From contig CP051242.1 in the NCBI GenBank assembly GCA_017795005.1, positions 1,116,001 through 1,180,000 of the forward strand: a stretch of 64,000 bases of DNA. The letters run 5' to 3'. The stretch comes from Balneolaceae bacterium (GTDB taxonomy: Bacteria; Bacteroidota; Rhodothermia; Balneolales; Balneolaceae). Positions within the stretch are counted from its first letter, which is position 1. Each line of letters opens with the position of its first letter. The notes under the pieces were generated by a model that saw only the letters and a program-made list of their open reading frames with translations, did no database searches and was not told where the DNA came from. The position numbers were made by a program, and so were the translations under genes. Shown here one piece after another: positions 8,433 through 16,010 of this stretch.

Positions 8433-9755
8433 TTGGGAGATAGTTTTTTTATTAATAATTTAAATTGGTATTTAAACTTCTACAAAAAAAACATGGACTT
8501 ACTACATTCCGAAATTGGTTCAGCGAAAGATAATTTTAAAAGTCCTGTTCATAATTGGTATAAATTCACGGCAGGCTTTTCATATAAATTTGTAGATGGT
8601 ATAATAGAATTGGAAAATCTAAAAAGTGAAGAATCTCCAATTATTTTTGATCCTTTTTCTGGGTGTGGTACTACTCTCGTTTCTTGTCAAAAACATGGTA
8701 TTAAAGCTGTTGGCAATGAAAGCCAACTTTTTATGTTAGATGTTATAAATGCTAAGCTAAATTGGAACCTAAGTGAAGTAGAACTCATTGAGAAACTAAA
8801 TAACTTAAAGGGGCATGTTTTTTCTAACAAAGAAGGAGTAGAACAAGATTTTCATACACTTTTAGAAACCCTTTATACAAAAACTACTCTAACTACACTT
8901 TATACAATAAGAAATTTTATTAGAAGGTTTGAAAAAGAAGACATTCGGCTTTTTTTTAAATTGGCACTTAGTCAAACCCTTCATAAAGTTTCTATACATC
9001 CTATTGCTGTTCCATACATTTCGCGAAATAAGATTTTGAAGAATGAGAAATTACCTTGGGATGTTTTCGAAGATATTTTTAGAGGCATGATTTCTGATCT
9101 TATTGATTTAAGAGGCAAGAAGAGGACTTCTAGAGTATATAATCATGATTCAAGAAAAAAGAACCAACATATTAAATATAGATCTTGTGATTTATGTATA
9201 ACGTCTCCTCCATACTTAAATAATCTTGATTATGGAGAAGTTTCGAAAGTTCATACTCATTTTTTTGAAATAACAGATGATTGGGGTGATATAACAAATA
9301 AGGTTAGAAGAAAACTAGTAACAGGTTCTACTACACATTACAAAGAAGCAGAATTCAATACGAAAGATTATATGAGCTCTGAATTTGTAATAAAAAACAA
9401 AGAGATTGTGAATCGCTTAATGAAATTAGCCTCAAAAATTAAAAAAATATCTCAAGAACGTGCAGGGAAAAAAAGCTTTAATATTTTGATGCTTTATTAT
9501 TTCAAAGACATGTATGAGGTATTAAATGAAATAAGAAGAGTTTTGAAAAATGGGAGTAAAGCATATTTAATTTTAGGAGATTCAGCACCATACGGAGTGT
9601 ATGTAGAAACAACAAAATTACTTGGGGAAATTGCACTAAATTGTGGTTTTAGTTCATATGAAATAGAAGAAATTAGGTCAAGAGGTACTAAGTGGAAAAG
9701 TTTAAAATATCGACATTCTATTCGATTGAGCGAGAACCTATTAATTCTTGAATGA
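8433..9755 (+). CDS. DNA adenine-N6 or cytosine-N4 methyltransferase, alpha-type motif order
   Basis: This is an S-adenosylmethionine-dependent DNA amino-methyltransferase. The AdoMet motif I is DPFSGCGTT at residues 73-81, preceded by a motif X-like SPVHNWYKFTAGFS. The catalytic motif IV is TSPPY at 257-261. This order (X, I, long insert, IV) fits the alpha class, and the roughly 170 residues between could be the target-recognition region. TSPPY is more common in m4C enzymes, but base specificity cannot be read. The start is uncertain: TTG at 8433 (440 residues, frame closed at 8421) or ATG at 8493 (420 residues); both keep all motifs. It is the first gene of an AT-rich operon and overlaps the next by ATGA. 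No restriction endonuclease of a known type is adjacent. Confidence 0.88.
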   Translation: MGDSFFINNLNWYLNFYKKNMDLLHSEIGSAKDNFKSPVHNWYKFTAGFSYKFVDGIIELENLKSEESPIIFDPFSGCGTTLVSCQKHGIKAVGNESQLFMLDVINAKLNWNLSEVELIEKLNNLKGHVFSNKEGVEQDFHTLLETLYTKTTLTTLYTIRNFIRRFEKEDIRLFFKLALSQTLHKVSIHPIAVPYISRNKILKNEKLPWDVFEDIFRGMISDLIDLRGKKRTSRVYNHDSRKKNQHIKYRSCDLCITSPPYLNNLDYGEVSKVHTHFFEITDDWGDITNKVRRKLVTGSTTHYKEAEFNTKDYMSSEFVIKNKEIVNRLMKLASKIKKISQERAGKKSFNILMLYYFKDMYEVLNEIRRVLKNGSKAYLILGDSAPYGVYVETTKLLGEIALNCGFSSYEIEEIRSRGTKWKSLKYRHSIRLSENLLILE

Positions 9756-10765
9756 GTAAATATATAAGCTTAAATAATTCTGAGACAAAAAGGGTGCATT
9801 TTTTAAGTGATTTCGACTATCAAAAAGCGTTCGAAAAGGGTTGGGCTTACTCATTTGTATATCATTTTAAAGAAATTAGAGACGTTTTTTTAGTATTGAG
9901 AGAAATTGGATTTAGCAACCTTAAGGACTTTTCCAAAAAATTTATTGAAGAATTAAACGTAGAGCATATAAAAACTCCTTGGCACTCTAGAAGAATTTTA
10001 GAGCATATTAATGCGTTAGTTAATTTTGGGTTAGTTAGTCAGGAGGAAAAAAAAATCAAAGATTTTAGCTTTTTCAAAAATTCCGAAATTGGAGACCCTC
10101 TTACTGATTCGGATTTAGAAGATTTCAAAAGAATATTCTTCTCTTATTATAGATTCCAAGAGATTATGTCTTGGTTTATATCATTAGATACAGAGTTTAA
10201 AAAAGATTTTATAATTTCATTAAATGAAAAGGTAGTTAAGGATAAGTCTTCATTAATTTATACTTTTATTAGAGATAGCAGGTTTAATGATACGTTTCTT
10301 TCAGATCTAAAAAAGGATTCAACTGTCTACATAATTCCAAATTCAGAAGAAGATAAAAATGAACACTTAATGCGTTTTTGGGATATGTTCATTAAATGGG
10401 GTACAGAATTGTCCGTAATCGAAAAGTTCAGTTTAAAAAGTTATGATATTGAATTATCATTACCTCATAAAAGCCTTTCATGTGTATATTTTAAAAGAGA
10501 TTTAGAACCAGGTTTTAATCTCTATAATTATTTAAATGTTAATTATAATGAAAGATACATTGGCATCAAGGAACTAATATTTGATTTAATTAAGAAGTAT
10601 AGATATTCAATTAAAGATCTTCATAACGAAATAATAAAATTAGAGAGAGAAAAATTTGAAGAAATTAGTTTGCAGAGAACGTCGGAAAAGTTTTTGTTTA
10701 ACTCAGATTCGCTATTGTTACCAAAAGTTAATGACGCTTATGTCTCACATATTTTAAGATACTAA
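9752..10765 (+). CDS. unknown protein of the methyltransferase-ATPase-PIN operon, possible winged helix
   Basis: I do not recognise this 337-residue protein. It is cytoplasmic (no signal or membrane segment), very rich in Lys, Phe, Ile and Asp/Glu, and looks mostly helical. Residues about 75-100 (WHSRRILEHINALVNFGLVS) resemble the recognition part of a winged helix: a helix ending 'N-A-L-V-N-F-G-L-V'. The stretch RFWDMFIKWGTELSV near residue 212 recalls helical repair or defence adaptors, without a named family. Its start overlaps the methyltransferase stop (ATGA at 9752-9755) and its stop overlaps the ATPase start (TAATG), so the three are translationally coupled. Possible roles are an adaptor or DNA-recognition subunit; this is inference from context. 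Confidence 0.8.
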   Translation: MSKYISLNNSETKRVHFLSDFDYQKAFEKGWAYSFVYHFKEIRDVFLVLREIGFSNLKDFSKKFIEELNVEHIKTPWHSRRILEHINALVNFGLVSQEEKKIKDFSFFKNSEIGDPLTDSDLEDFKRIFFSYYRFQEIMSWFISLDTEFKKDFIISLNEKVVKDKSSLIYTFIRDSRFNDTFLSDLKKDSTVYIIPNSEEDKNEHLMRFWDMFIKWGTELSVIEKFSLKSYDIELSLPHKSLSCVYFKRDLEPGFNLYNYLNVNYNERYIGIKELIFDLIKKYRYSIKDLHNEIIKLEREKFEEISLQRTSEKFLFNSDSLLLPKVNDAYVSHILRY

Positions 10766-12087
10766 TGGAAAAAACAGACCAAATAAAAGAATTTTTAAAA
10801 TCGAGGGGTGTTTCAGCTGATACTGCTGAAAACTTGAGAAAATTTAATTTGTCATTTAATCCATTTCCAAAGTCTGGAATTTCGGATTTAAATATTAGTG
10901 ATAAAGTTATCAGCGATTTATCACTAATTGATGAAGAAGTTGAGAAAGAGTTACTAAGATTTGTAATAGACTCACTCTTTACTGAGAATCCAAATAGTAC
11001 AGATAACTATTTAAGTGCTTTAATTAGAGGTGATTATGGGTATGGTAAAACCCAAACATTACTTTATGCAAAATATTTTATTGAGTCATTTTCTTCATTA
11101 AGAGACGAGTTACATAGAAACCCATATGTAGTTTACATTGATAATCCAGGTGCAAAATTAACGGAGCTAATTGGGGCAATTGTGACACAAATTGGAGAAG
11201 AAAATTTAAAGAAGTATTTATGGAACGTTGTGATTTCATCTCTGAAAAAAGATGAAGGAATACGAAAAAAATTAACCTCACACATGCCACAAGGTTATAG
11301 TCTTTTTAAAAAAGATGACCTTGAACCATTCTCAGATTCAAATACTGTTAATTATAGGGCTTTTATAGATGCCTTCATTAAATTTTTACCTAATTCAGGG
11401 AAAAAGAATACCTTTTTGGAAGAATTAAAAGTGTATTCAATCGGAGCACTCACCAATGAATTTGAAAATATTACAATCTCTACTTATTTCTATGACTTTT
11501 TATCCGAGAAAATTGGTGTAAATAAAACTTGGGAAATTCTAACCGGAGGATCCAAAAATTTAGATAAAAAAGAAGTTTATATAATTAGAGCAATCGTTAA
11601 ACTTATTAAAAGCCAAGGATATACTGATTTTTTTATTTTAGTTGATGAGTTTGAGGCAGTAACAGCAGGTCGGTTAACGAATAAAGAAATTGATCAATAC
11701 ATTACTAATCTTAGGACTTTAATAGATAAAGAAAGAAACTGGTGTTCAATATTTGCAATGACTGGTTTTGCATTTTCAAAATTAAAGACAATGTCTCCTC
11801 CTCTTGCTGAAAGGATTAGTACTAGAATATTAGACTTAAAACCTTTGAATAAGGAAAGGTCTGAAAAATTAGTTCTTAATTACTTAAATCTTGCGAGAGA
11901 AGATTCAGATGATTTATATCCATTTGACAACTCAGGAATAGATGAATTAAGAAAAAAATCAAAAGGAGTACTAAGAATTTTTTTGAGGGGATGTTATAGT
12001 TTAATTCAAAGAGCAAGTGAGGGTCTCAGTGGTGATCAAAAAATTGATAAAGTATTTGTTGAATCGCATTATAAATTCGAAGAGTAG
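10765..12087 (+). CDS. AAA+ (Orc1/Cdc6-like) ATPase
   Basis: This is a 440-residue P-loop ATPase. Walker A is GDYGYGKT (residues 89-96) and Walker B is FFILVDEFE (289-297, with D294 and E295). A sensor-1-like AMTGFAF (331-337) and arginines in AERISTRI (349-355) follow, then a helical/winged-helix-like C-terminus with SKGVLRIFLRGC. The opening FNPFPKSGISDLN is a pattern I know from Orc1/Cdc6-like and BREX-type (BrxC/BrxD) ATPases that handle DNA. About 190 residues between the Walker motifs is longer than in simple AAA+ domains. In the operon it probably couples ATP hydrolysis to DNA remodelling or to loading the PIN protein. ATPase identity is safe; the subfamily is tentative. Confidence 0.85.
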   Translation: MEKTDQIKEFLKSRGVSADTAENLRKFNLSFNPFPKSGISDLNISDKVISDLSLIDEEVEKELLRFVIDSLFTENPNSTDNYLSALIRGDYGYGKTQTLLYAKYFIESFSSLRDELHRNPYVVYIDNPGAKLTELIGAIVTQIGEENLKKYLWNVVISSLKKDEGIRKKLTSHMPQGYSLFKKDDLEPFSDSNTVNYRAFIDAFIKFLPNSGKKNTFLEELKVYSIGALTNEFENITISTYFYDFLSEKIGVNKTWEILTGGSKNLDKKEVYIIRAIVKLIKSQGYTDFFILVDEFEAVTAGRLTNKEIDQYITNLRTLIDKERNWCSIFAMTGFAFSKLKTMSPPLAERISTRILDLKPLNKERSEKLVLNYLNLAREDSDDLYPFDNSGIDELRKKSKGVLRIFLRGCYSLIQRASEGLSGDQKIDKVFVESHYKFEE

Positions 12088-12106
12088 TAAAATTGAAGTC
12101 CGAAAA

Positions 12107-13195
12107 ATGGAGGAATGGAGTGATTCTGAGATAATAAAAGATTTTAAAGTAAAACTGTTTTTAGACACAAACATTCTTGTCTTTTTGGTGGACCATAAAT
12201 TTAAAGCACTCACTTACTCAATAAACTTTCTCAACGAGTTAAAATTTATTGAGCTTCTTTCATCTAGATTTGTTGTTTTTGAGTTTATGGGTGTTCGAAA
12301 AAAAGAGCATTATTGTAGGTTAGTTATTGATCAACAAGGAAAGTCTTCTTCTAATATTAAAGTTAATTACTCAAGTCTGATTAAAAATATTAGCAGTTTT
12401 AAAGATCACATTGGAGGAGATCAAGAATTTGAAAAACTCATTAAAAAAGTAAAAGTTGAAGTAGAAAATGAATTGGAATTAATTACAAAGGATTTCAATA
12501 TAGAATACTCAAATAATTTACTTCATGATGATTTATTAGCTCCAACTTTTGATGTTTGTTTATCAACTAAAATAAGTAAAGAAGATTCTCTGGTACTTCT
12601 TACGGCACTTTTCCCAAGTGAAACTATTACAGAAGAGAAAATATCAATACTAACAAAAGATAGTGGGTTTGTATCAGGGTATGATGAAAAAGTTGTCCAT
12701 CCAATTTTAGAAAATTATGATTTAGTATCTCCCAATGTTGAAAGTATTGAAGGCTTAAAAATCGAAAGTGGAATCAATATAAACCTCAGTCAAGATCTAA
12801 GCGAAAAACAAATAAAGGATTTTTGGGAGAAAAAAGTATTAGAGAAAATTTTATTAAACAACGAACATCTATTTCTTGGTAAGACGTTTGTACCAAGTAG
12901 CTTACCTGATAGTATTATCTGTTTTAAGCTAAAACCTAAAGTTGAACTAAAAGGAAATGTTTTTGTAACCATTATTTCAAAAAACTTATTGTTTATCTAT
13001 ACAAGTAAACACCCAATTGATGCATTTTGGAATAATGGAAATATATTGAAAAATACTTTTGTGTCTGATAATCCTGAAAATATTGCTTTTAAACTCCAAG
13101 TCGAAAGAGATGGAAAATGGGGCAATATTTCAAGTGAAATGACTAAAAAATTACGTAATGATGGGAACCTAGTTTTTCTTCATCCCGATAACTAA
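12107..13195 (+). CDS. PIN-domain (putative nuclease) protein with an unknown C-terminal domain
   Basis: This 362-residue protein begins with a PIN-type fold: KLFLDTNILVF (D20), an acidic residue in FVVFEFMG (E59), then SKEDSLVLLTAL (D160) and ISILTKDSGF (D185), the usual four acidic metal ligands. PIN domains are Mg/Mn-dependent nucleases, usually RNases, though relatives cut DNA. About 90 charged residues are inserted between the second and third ligands. Residues from about 210 to 362 form a second domain that I do not recognise. I choose the ATG at 12107, 19 bases after the ATPase stop; the frame is open to a GTG at 12017 inside the ATPase gene, but that extension resembles shadow sequence. 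As last gene of the operon it is the likely effector. No antitoxin-like partner is adjacent. Confidence 0.78.
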   Translation: MEEWSDSEIIKDFKVKLFLDTNILVFLVDHKFKALTYSINFLNELKFIELLSSRFVVFEFMGVRKKEHYCRLVIDQQGKSSSNIKVNYSSLIKNISSFKDHIGGDQEFEKLIKKVKVEVENELELITKDFNIEYSNNLLHDDLLAPTFDVCLSTKISKEDSLVLLTALFPSETITEEKISILTKDSGFVSGYDEKVVHPILENYDLVSPNVESIEGLKIESGININLSQDLSEKQIKDFWEKKVLEKILLNNEHLFLGKTFVPSSLPDSIICFKLKPKVELKGNVFVTIISKNLLFIYTSKHPIDAFWNNGNILKNTFVSDNPENIAFKLQVERDGKWGNISSEMTKKLRNDGNLVFLHPDN

Positions 13196-13276
13196 AGTTA
13201 TCATTAGGTACATCCACACCTTTACTAATTGATTAACTATAATTACAGTATTTTGGATAATTGAAGGCTTAAAAAA

Positions 13277-13930
13277 TTAAATCTCCACAACCTCTTCAAC
13301 AGAAACCTCAATAAAATCAGAAATGAATTTGATGACGTTTGGATTGTTGTTGAACTCTTCGGGTTGATGAGTGGTAGTTACCACGATAACCTTGCAACCG
13401 GCTCTTCGGGCTGCTTCTGCTCCGGCGGGGGTGTCTTCAAATATGATACAGTCAGACGGTTTTGTGCCCAGTTCATTCAATAAGGTGAGATACACTTCGG
13501 GGTGTGGCTTTCCTTCTTTGACGTCGTCGGAATGTTTGACCACATCAAAATAATGCCATAGATTGAGGGCATTCATCACAAAATCAACATTTTCCGGGGG
13601 AGCAGCGGAACCAATACCCATCGGAATATTCATGCCTTTTAACTCATGCAGAAGTTCAGCAAGACCGTCAATCAGGGTGAGTTCGGGCGCAAAAATTCTT
13701 CTGTACTCGTCTTCTTTCTCCGCCGAAATTTTCTTCCGTTGTTCCAGAGTAAAGCAGTCTCCAAACAATCGCTCAAGAATCTCGGTATTTACTCCATGTA
13801 CTTTCTGGTGGACTTCCTCAATAGACATATCCAGCCCCAGTTCCGAAAGCTTTCGCTGCCACGCCCGATGATGAACCATCATATTGTCGATCATCGTGCC
13901 GTCCATATCAAATATGATGCTTTTATTCAT
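13277..13930 (-). CDS. HAD-superfamily sugar-phosphatase/beta-phosphoglucomutase-like protein
   Basis: A 217-residue HAD subfamily IA enzyme that should act on a small phosphate ester in the cytoplasm. Motif I is FDMDGT (D8 and D10), followed by a helical cap. Motif II is the Ser in GSAAPPE, motif III the Lys in KEGKPHPEVY, and motif IV FEDTPAGAEAARRAG. The DGT variant with a 'MMVHHRAW' segment in the cap and the 'PAGAEAA' loop are typical of beta-phosphoglucomutase and sugar-phosphatase relatives. It is not possible to say which sugar. It lies directly downstream (convergent) of the AT-rich operon, and the base composition returns to normal at this gene. Confidence 0.85.
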   Translation of the reverse strand: MNKSIIFDMDGTMIDNMMVHHRAWQRKLSELGLDMSIEEVHQKVHGVNTEILERLFGDCFTLEQRKKISAEKEDEYRRIFAPELTLIDGLAELLHELKGMNIPMGIGSAAPPENVDFVMNALNLWHYFDVVKHSDDVKEGKPHPEVYLTLLNELGTKPSDCIIFEDTPAGAEAARRAGCKVIVVTTTHQPEEFNNNPNVIKFISDFIEVSVEEVVEI

Positions 13931-13959
13931 AATGAGTTGGATTAAAGAACAGGACTTTA

Positions 13960-14059
13960 AAATTTCTCGAATAATTAAAAATTCAAAATTATGAATTAAA
14001 GATTAATCGCTTACTTCCATAAGCCAATCTTTAATTTTAAATTTTTCATTTTGAATTTC
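13960..14059. repeat. AT-rich imperfect inverted repeat
   Basis: Arms of the kind AAATTCAAAATTATGAATTA and AATCTTTAATTTTAAA/TTTTGAATTT surround CGCTTACTTCCATAAGC. A related element (GAATTTTGAATTG/CAATTCAAAATTC) lies at 56285-56330. Probably a small intergenic repeat. Confidence 0.6.
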
Positions 14060-14398
14060 TTATTCACCGATGTGTTTATGGTTTCCTTTGTCGTGGCGTT
14101 TACGGAGGGTTTTAACCACTTTATGCATGGGGATTCCTTTTTCGGCTAGGAGCAGCATTAAATGGAAGAGTAAATCAGCAGCTTCAGCAATGGTTTCTTT
14201 CTTGCCTTTGTTTTTGGAAGCAATCACAGTTTCTACCGCTTCTTCTCCAACTTTCTGGGCAATTTTATCAACGCCCTTGCGGAACATGGAGGTCGTATAA
14301 GACCCTTTCGGCATCTCATCTTTACGATCGTAGATTAAGTCCTCAAGTTCTTTGAGGAATTCTAAATCTTTATCTGTTAGCTGTTTTTTAACACCCAT
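14060..14398 (-). CDS. hisE: phosphoribosyl-ATP pyrophosphatase
   Basis: HisE hydrolyses phosphoribosyl-ATP to phosphoribosyl-AMP and pyrophosphate, the second step of histidine synthesis. This 112-residue protein carries the MazG-like all-alpha pattern: LEDLIYDRKDEMPKGSYTT at the start, then the metal-binding helix 'KVGEEAVETVIASKNK' (E-E-x-x-E) and 'IAEAADLLFHLMLLLAEKG'. It is a stand-alone HisE, not fused to HisI as in enterobacteria. hisF lies 10 kb away on the same strand, so the histidine genes are scattered. The ATG at 14398 gives the expected length. Confidence 0.93.
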   Translation of the reverse strand: MGVKKQLTDKDLEFLKELEDLIYDRKDEMPKGSYTTSMFRKGVDKIAQKVGEEAVETVIASKNKGKKETIAEAADLLFHLMLLLAEKGIPMHKVVKTLRKRHDKGNHKHIGE

Positions 14399-14485
14399 GA
14401 ATAGTTTGTTAGCTTCTGATTTTAATGCGGTGCAAAGTTCACCATTTTAAAAGTGCGAATCAAAAAAACTGAGAAATTTAATATT

Positions 14486-14500
14486 GCGTTCATTGAACGC
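14486..14500 (-). terminator. weak hairpin after the SGNH-lipoprotein gene
   Basis: GCGTTC and GAACGC pair around a three-base loop 12 bases beyond the stop at 14512. On the minus strand a seven-base T run comes about 15 bases later, which is farther than in a classic terminator. Confidence 0.35.
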
Positions 14501-14511
14501 CAGAACTCAAC

Positions 14512-16008
14512 TTATTGACCGGTTTCGGGAGTATTTAGTGAGAATGGAATACCTGGAAAATCATTTAAATTCAGGGTAGGAATAGATGATCCTGTAACAA
14601 TATTTAATCTTTTGATCAATTCATTCGCAATCAATGCATTTCCACGGGCATTAAAGGTGTACCCATCGGCAGAGTAAATGCTGTATTGATCAAGTTTTGC
14701 TGATAGTTGCACTCCATCAAAAAAGAACTCTTCATCAAGGATTTTATTTATCTGGGTGTTAATGTCTATTAAATGTATCCGGTTTGATAATGCAGCGATA
14801 TCTGTAAGAATAAAATTAAAATCACTGTTTCTGCTTTCGATTACTTGTATCTCCTCTAAGGTAAGTACAAGGTTATCCGGTAACGGAACAGCTCCTCCCA
14901 ACTGGTTTTCATAAAAAATAAATGGTTCGAGATTATATCCCAAAAGCTCACCTTCGGACATTTGTCGCCACTTATCTAAGATAGTCCCATCATTTAATTG
15001 AGCATCAAATAAAGTTTCGTCATGAATTACTCTGGCACGGCTTATTGGATTCGGAAAATTATCCAGGTCAAAATTTACTCTTGGTCGTAGCGGTCCGCCA
15101 GGATTTTCATTGTAATTATATCGTGCAACCCAACTATTGAATGTAGAGTAATGCGCTTCAAGAAAACCAACAAATCCGATGTCAAAAATCTCCAATTCGA
15201 AAAACCAGCTAAGTGTGTTGAAATAAGGAGTTTTCAGTATTTCAGGAAAATTAATAACAAAAATCTGGGCATCTGTTTCATTAACAAAACGGTTTACTAT
15301 TTCCGAGTAAACAGATTGAAAATCAGCATTAGATATAAGGTCCTGATCGGTTATGGAATTAATATCCGGATTGTCATCTCCGGAAGCCCCATAAAAGGCG
15401 TAATTGAATAGTTCATCTTTTCCTAAATCAATAATAATGATTTCAGGATTCTGAGAAATAATGGCGTCTACCGGATTTTCTGTCAGGCCGGTGACTCTTC
15501 CAACATAGGGGTTGTCATTGGATAAGTTAGCAGGATTATTAAGGTCACCAAGTGTTAATCCGGGGAAGGAAAAATTATTTAACTGGTTGACACCAAATGT
15601 CCAGTCTGCAAAAGGTTCCGCATCCACTGTTCTTCGGTTAGGATAAAAATCGGTAGATGTTTCGAAGTAGAGATCTATAAATCTGCTTTGGTCATTCATG
15701 AAAGGTTCTGCATTTACTCCCACTTCAGACTCAACAACTGCCTGTGTGAATACAGAATCGTTCAGAATTTCTTCAATTTGCGAAGCCAGTAGATTTGGGT
15801 AAGAATACGATTGGCCGGTTTTGTACAGTGCTCCATCCATCAAACCTGAACTGTAGGTTCCACCTAATACATACATTTTAGAATAATCGATGGAAGGAGA
15901 TACTTCATTGGAAGTTGGAGTTATATCGGCAGGTGTGTACTCGCACGAAGTCAACCCGTAGATAACAAGAAGAGTGAAAAGACTGTATTTGATTGTTGAC
16001 ATACTCAT
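14512..16008 (-). CDS. SGNH/GDSL-hydrolase-like lipoprotein with lost catalytic residues
   Basis: This 498-residue lipoprotein (lipobox LTSC, Cys 22) has the overall layout of Bacteroidota SGNH/GDSL lipoproteins: 'DGALYKTGQSYSYPNLLASQ' follows block I, and 'NARGNALIANELI' ends block V. The key residues are missing. Block I, usually G-N-S-L, reads GGTYSSG with Thr in place of Ser. Block III, usually G-N-N-D, reads LGKDELF. Block V, usually D-G-x-H-P-N, reads DGYTFN without His. It is therefore probably a binding or structural protein, not an esterase. The start at 16008 is 2 bases after the stop of the TonB receptor gene, so the pair should work together at the outer membrane. An ATG at 16002 is an alternative start. 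Confidence 0.8.
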   Translation of the reverse strand: MSMSTIKYSLFTLLVIYGLTSCEYTPADITPTSNEVSPSIDYSKMYVLGGTYSSGLMDGALYKTGQSYSYPNLLASQIEEILNDSVFTQAVVESEVGVNAEPFMNDQSRFIDLYFETSTDFYPNRRTVDAEPFADWTFGVNQLNNFSFPGLTLGDLNNPANLSNDNPYVGRVTGLTENPVDAIISQNPEIIIIDLGKDELFNYAFYGASGDDNPDINSITDQDLISNADFQSVYSEIVNRFVNETDAQIFVINFPEILKTPYFNTLSWFFELEIFDIGFVGFLEAHYSTFNSWVARYNYNENPGGPLRPRVNFDLDNFPNPISRARVIHDETLFDAQLNDGTILDKWRQMSEGELLGYNLEPFIFYENQLGGAVPLPDNLVLTLEEIQVIESRNSDFNFILTDIAALSNRIHLIDINTQINKILDEEFFFDGVQLSAKLDQYSIYSADGYTFNARGNALIANELIKRLNIVTGSSIPTLNLNDFPGIPFSLNTPETGQ

Positions 16009-16010
16009 GA

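Noticed and set aside
12017-12106. Upstream GTG start of the PIN gene
   Set aside because: It lies inside the ATPase gene; the extra 30 residues look like out-of-frame sequence, and the ATG at 12107 precedes the PIN fold directly.
8433-13195. Prophage or plasmid remnant
   Set aside because: No integrase, structural, replication or partition gene is present; the four genes read as a defence-like cassette instead.
12107-13195. Ordinary VapC-type toxin
   Set aside because: The protein is far longer than VapC and no small antitoxin gene overlaps it.
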